Assembly: GCF_001297705.1 (NCBI RefSeq)
Contig: NZ_LIRF01000008.1
Location: 1,116,001-1,180,000, forward strand
DNA length: 64,000 bases
Source: Chryseobacterium sp. ERMR1:04
GTDB taxonomy: Bacteria > Bacteroidota > Bacteroidia > Flavobacteriales > Weeksellaceae
Direction of reading: 5' to 3'
The position numbers and the translations under genes are program-made. The notes below the pieces were generated by a model. It was given only the letters and a program-made list of their open reading frames with translations, was not told where the DNA came from and made no database searches. Of the stretch, positions 61,601 to 64,000 are shown piece by piece; within the stretch, counting starts at the first letter, position 1, and each line of letters opens with the position of its first letter.

Positions 61601-62331
61601 CCTTTAAACTGTTTGTTGAGGTTATCTTTTATTTCGTTAAGCTGATTGATAAAAGCCTCGTTATTTTTGGTATCATTGCTTTTGTTTTTAGGTTCAATAA
61701 AAAGCAAAAGATTTTTTCCGTCTTTGGTAACGATGTAATTATCTTCAAGTTTAAAGTCTTTGCTGATATTTAAAGCATTCAGTTTTTTGATTCCCAAAAA
61801 CGTGATTCCAAGCGGATCTTTTTTTATAAAATCCTTAGTCACCAAGCTTGTCGGTGAAACCAGTGAAACATAATTGTTTTCTACCTGTTTGGCAATGCTG
61901 TCTTTCTGAAGTTTTCTTTCAATTTCTTTGTAATCGTTTTCATTTAAGAATAAAGGAAGGTTTTGATTAACGAAATCAAAGGTTTCTGAAATTTCGCTGT
62001 CATTTACTTTTCCCTGAACAGAACCTATATATTTTTGTAAAGGGTCAATCTTCTGTAAAAAAGTATCTGCTGTTTCAGAGAGCTGAAAATTGTCTTCTTT
62101 AGATTTATTTTCAATAATGACGATGATCTTATCTGAGAAATTAAGCTGTTTAAGAACTTTTGCAGTAAGATCAGATTTTTCATTCTTAGGGATTATCTGG
62201 TTAATATCTTCTTCGAAATTAATCTTTGATGCGAAAAATCCACATACCAAAGCAATACTTAAAGTAATAAATACTGAAAGTGTTTTGTTTCTGGAAATGA
62301 GATAATATAGAAATATAAAAAAACGGTGCAT
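58678..62331 (-). CDS. MMPL/RND exporter fused to lysophospholipid acyltransferase and a degenerate methyltransferase-like tail
   Basis: 1217 residues, first gene of the minus operon. Residues 1-830 form an MMPL-type transporter with two groups of helices, one starting near residue 270 ('NTVIISMTLLLILLIYYF'), the other near 670. About 870-1050 is a PlsC-type acyltransferase with the HX4D motif at His896-Asp901 ('IIANHTSFLDTL') and 'LMVFPEAERS'. The last 150 residues correspond to the methyltransferase of related trifunctional proteins, but the SAM-binding glycine loop reads 'HIADDFG' at 1107-1113. It probably moves and esterifies the pigment; methylation is unlikely. Confidence 0.87.
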   Translation of the reverse strand: MHRFFIFLYYLISRNKTLSVFITLSIALVCGFFASKINFEEDINQIIPKNEKSDLTAKVLKQLNFSDKIIVIIENKSKEDNFQLSETADTFLQKIDPLQKYIGSVQGKVNDSEISETFDFVNQNLPLFLNENDYKEIERKLQKDSIAKQVENNYVSLVSPTSLVTKDFIKKDPLGITFLGIKKLNALNISKDFKLEDNYIVTKDGKNLLLFIEPKNKSNDTKNNEAFINQLNEIKDNLNKQFKGKTELSYFGSPVIAVANAQQIKKDIQNTVIISMTLLLILLIYYFRNFFTPIIVFLPTVFSVLLALLILYFIKDKISAISLSVGAILIGITIDYALHILTHYKHNNNIEELYKEITQPIILSSATTAVSFLCLVFVRSEALKDLGLFAAITVILSSITALIIVPQLYKPKQKDEKVSTNFIDKIGSYPYEKNKPLIIGCSIIIIACIFGFRHVGFNEDIGDLNYIPKDLKISEAKLEKLSDITSKSIYTISYGNSENEALARNSQLSQFLEKEKKDGKILSYNSIGNVVLSEKDQQKKIEIWKNFWDSHKKNQTISELISNGNKFGFNSSAFNQFNDNLNKDYATLSLEDYEKIKALQISEFLSNENGFYTVSNVVKVDETKRDAFIKDVEKKHEALAIDRQQMNENFLGLLKRDFNTLINYSLLAIVLTIIVFFRNFELTVLTMFPIVLTGVVTAGILYFLGLELNIFSTVVCTLVFGVGDDFSIFLTKAMQKEHTTGKNELPTYRTSIILAVFTTILSIGSLIFAKHPALHSLALVALIGMFSVIIITSTLYPFWFRLLITNRAKKGLSPITFRLFLRSIISFFYYGLGGIFFSFFGHFFVRKAKGKTLSTIKKSIALFLKSVLHLSPFVKKTVIRNPNEDFSKPCVIIANHTSFLDTLAMAMATHKIVYLVNDWVYESPVFGKLVKALGFFPVSQGIENGMDQLREKINEGYSLMVFPEAERSYSNDVKRFHKGAFYIAEEFGLDIVPVYIHGNSEVLPKGDFIIYDGSITVKVGDRINNDDLSFGKNYSERTKKINAYFRDEFAKLRNQIEDENYFKKKLFLSFLYKETDVVEELKKDFKKNKSVYFELNKHIPKDAVVLHIADDFGQKDVLLTLQEASRKIFSLINNHEKREIAEQSYIVKRRKINYISNLSEIDKKANVLLVSDENFDIRNSTELPEIVIFLNIKNTSFENDNYKLEFSSESIKVFHHT

Positions 62332-62352
62332 TGCGTTATGAAATCAAGTTTG

Positions 62353-62382
62353 CAAATTTAATTTTTTAAGTATAAGTTCAAA
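62353..62382 (-). promoter_or_regulatory. Promoter of the 23-gene minus operon (TTTG-N18-TAAATTTG)
   Basis: On the minus strand TTTG (62382-62379) is followed after 18 bases by TAAATTTG (62360-62353), both exact. The start would lie about 15 bases before the MMPL gene's ATG. Confidence 0.6.
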
Positions 62383-62439
62383 AGATTTAATATATAAAGT
62401 TTTAGCTTAAAATATTCGGGACGAAATAAAAAAAAAATC

Positions 62440-62447
62440 TACTTTTG
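62440..62447 (+). promoter_or_regulatory. Candidate -7 element for the EpsG-like gene
   Basis: TACTTTTG matches TAnnTTTG and points away from the pigment operon, leaving a leader of about 90 bases; the -33 element is weak (TTCG at 62415). Confidence 0.35.
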
Positions 62448-62542
62448 CAGAAGTTCCCTATTGATGAAAAAAAAATATAAAAAAACTTTTGAGTAATGAA
62501 CTTGGTTTTTGATATGTTTTTAAAACACAGATACATTAAATA

Positions 62543-63679
62543 ATGAGTTTACTACACCCCTATTTTCTAATAGCAATTTTTTTTCTGTTTATTTTAAGTT
62601 ACCAAGAAGTATTTCGTGGTAAAGTAGATCGTAAATATCTTTATATTTTATGTGGTTATCTGGTTTTGATTGCGGGCTTTCGAGATGCAGGTGCAGATTA
62701 TGGAAGTTATAGGGAAATTTACGTTTATGCCGATACGCGAGATTATCTCAGTATCTTTTATAAAGGTCTTCATTTAGACAGTCCGCAGGACGTTGCAATA
62801 GAGTGGTTGTATGTATTGATTAATAAGTTTATGCTTAATTTTTTCAATGCACCTTTCTATATGCTTACATTTGTTGTAGCGACGTTAGCTATATTTTTTA
62901 AGGCTAGATATGTAGAAGATAATACGTTTTATCCCTTTACCTATATCTTATTTATGTTTATTCCCGGTTTTTTTATCGGTGAATGTGGACAAATGAGACA
63001 GAATTTGGGGGTTTTTATAGCGTATTTTGCAGTGCGATTTATAAAAGAAAGAAAATTATTCTATTATCTATTATGTATTTATCTGGCAGGAGGTATTCAT
63101 AATATATGTTATGCATTTTTGCCAATGTATTGGGTGGCACGTATCCCAGTAAATAAAGGGATTATGCTTGGAGCTATATTAGTATCTATCGTGATGTCTC
63201 CGTTTGAAGTATATAGGGTTTTCGGAAGCTTTTTAAATGGAATTACTTCGGACAGTATTGTTATTAATGGTTTTAATGCATACATGGAGGAAACTGCAGA
63301 AAGGCTTAATGGGGGAATTGGTATTCCGGAGATTATGACAGCTATTCTTACATTTTTCCTCTTTTTCTTTGATACTAAAATGGTAGAAAAATATCCTTAT
63401 TATGAATATCACAGGAATTATGCTCTTGTGGGAATATGCTTTTATTTTATATTCAGAAATAATCCTGTTTTCTCATCCAGATTGGTTGGTGCATTTACTG
63501 GGTTTGGGCTTTTAATTATACCAAATGCTATGTATGTAGTTTCAAAACAAACAAAAGTACGAGTATATCTCTTTATTATATTTTTAGTTATTTTCAATTT
63601 TGTGGTTTTTTCTAGTTTTAGAAATATTGTTGCGGGTAGATTTACCATTGATCTTTATAGGAACTTTCTTCTTCCTTAA
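62543..63679 (+). CDS. EpsG-family membrane protein (polysaccharide polymerase-like)
   Basis: 378 residues with about ten hydrophobic segments. The N-terminal 'VLIAGFRDAGADYGSYREIY' and 'GECGQMRQNLGVFIAYFAVRFIKERKLFYYLLCIYLAGGIHNICY' fit the EpsG/Wzy-like family. It probably polymerises an extracellular polysaccharide. It stands outside the pigment operon, whose promoter it faces, and may open a polysaccharide locus beyond the window. Confidence 0.82.
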   Translation: MSLLHPYFLIAIFFLFILSYQEVFRGKVDRKYLYILCGYLVLIAGFRDAGADYGSYREIYVYADTRDYLSIFYKGLHLDSPQDVAIEWLYVLINKFMLNFFNAPFYMLTFVVATLAIFFKARYVEDNTFYPFTYILFMFIPGFFIGECGQMRQNLGVFIAYFAVRFIKERKLFYYLLCIYLAGGIHNICYAFLPMYWVARIPVNKGIMLGAILVSIVMSPFEVYRVFGSFLNGITSDSIVINGFNAYMEETAERLNGGIGIPEIMTAILTFFLFFFDTKMVEKYPYYEYHRNYALVGICFYFIFRNNPVFSSRLVGAFTGFGLLIIPNAMYVVSKQTKVRVYLFIIFLVIFNFVVFSSFRNIVAGRFTIDLYRNFLLP

Positions 63680-63708
63680 AAGAAAAAAAACAGTAGTATG
63701 CTATTTTT

Positions 63709-63929
63709 ATGAATTTTGACGTTATCGAAAAAAAATAACTTTATTTCCCAATTCTGTAAGAAATATTTTAGATGTCAATCCCGATGAAAAGGAATATTAT
63801 GATCAATTTATAATGGTTTCATATCAACTTGTATAGTAGGGGGAATTTGAAAATAGAATAGCCTATGTGTCCTCTTTAACGGCAGAATTTTTTTCAATAA
63901 AAATAAATTATTACGAAAATGTATTCTGA
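63709..63929 (+). pseudogene. Decayed reading frame after epsG-like gene
   Basis: ATG 63709 starts 'MNFDVIEKK' and stops at an A run (63728-63735); adding one A joins it to a frame reading 'ITLFPNSVRNILDVNPDE' and on to '...MVSYQLV'. Two TAG codons follow (63834-63839), after which the same frame continues 'GEFENRIAYVSSLTAEFF' to TGA 63927-63929. The coding-like composition with several lesions indicates gene decay. I do not recognise the family. The rest of 63680-64000 shows nothing else. Confidence 0.4.
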
Positions 63930-64000
63930 TTATTAAAAAATAATGGCTTAATACGATAAAACCTAGACTGGTACCTAGTATTAAGAGTGTTTTATTTATA

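Overview
The window is AT-rich and reads as a chromosomal piece of a flexirubin-pigmented flavobacterium, most likely Chryseobacterium or another Weeksellaceae. The evidence is gene content (tyrosine ammonia-lyase, DarA/DarB, WG-repeat, PepSY-like, DUF6576 and T9SS proteins), Bacteroidetes-type promoters (TTTG about 18-23 nt before TAnnTTTG), the near absence of Shine-Dalgarno sequences and several hairpin repeat families typical of the group. I found no tRNA, rRNA, CRISPR array, IS transposase or prophage.

Bases 1-24.3 kb are mostly ordinary genes: the end of a serine hydrolase, a surface lipoprotein, a haem-binding protein, a deaminase-XerD-Nudix operon, a crotonase, a divergent catalase/OxyR pair, metK behind a probable SAM-II-class riboswitch, an ECF sigma factor with a tiny downstream ORF, a YjjG-like phosphatase, a PepSY-like protein next to an OmpR-type two-component system, trpS, an ileS-to-lspA operon and an M23 peptidase.

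Bases 24.4-62.3 kb hold a large flexirubin (aryl polyene plus dialkylresorcinol) cluster in two arms. The plus arm (24.4-38.2 kb) carries an acyl-activating ligase, tyrosine ammonia-lyase, FabG-like reductase, ketosynthase, ACP, LpxL-like acyltransferase, CrtI-like oxidoreductase and a C45 hydrolase-like lipoprotein; a flavin halogenase-like gene faces this arm. The minus arm (62.3 to 41.6 kb, 23 tightly packed genes) carries an MMPL exporter/acyltransferase fusion, DarA, DarB, paired hotdog proteins, a BtrH-like protein, an ABC exporter, a thioesterase, ketosynthases and a chain-length-factor-like partner, a second ACP, LolA, other envelope proteins and a glycosyltransferase. Between the arms are a dihaem cytochrome lipoprotein and a T9SS-secreted FG-GAP protein. 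Inferred route: tyrosine to 4-coumarate, activation, type II polyene extension on ACP, dialkylresorcinol synthesis by DarA/DarB, esterification and outer-membrane placement.

The main oddities are a one-base A-tract frameshift in a ketosynthase, interspersed repeats captured inside two cluster proteins, a ketosynthase-like half protein, a methyltransferase remnant on the MMPL fusion, a hotdog pair differing His/Gln at two positions, and inverted-repeat elements beside the ketosynthase and ACP genes. The window ends with an EpsG-like membrane protein and a decayed reading frame.
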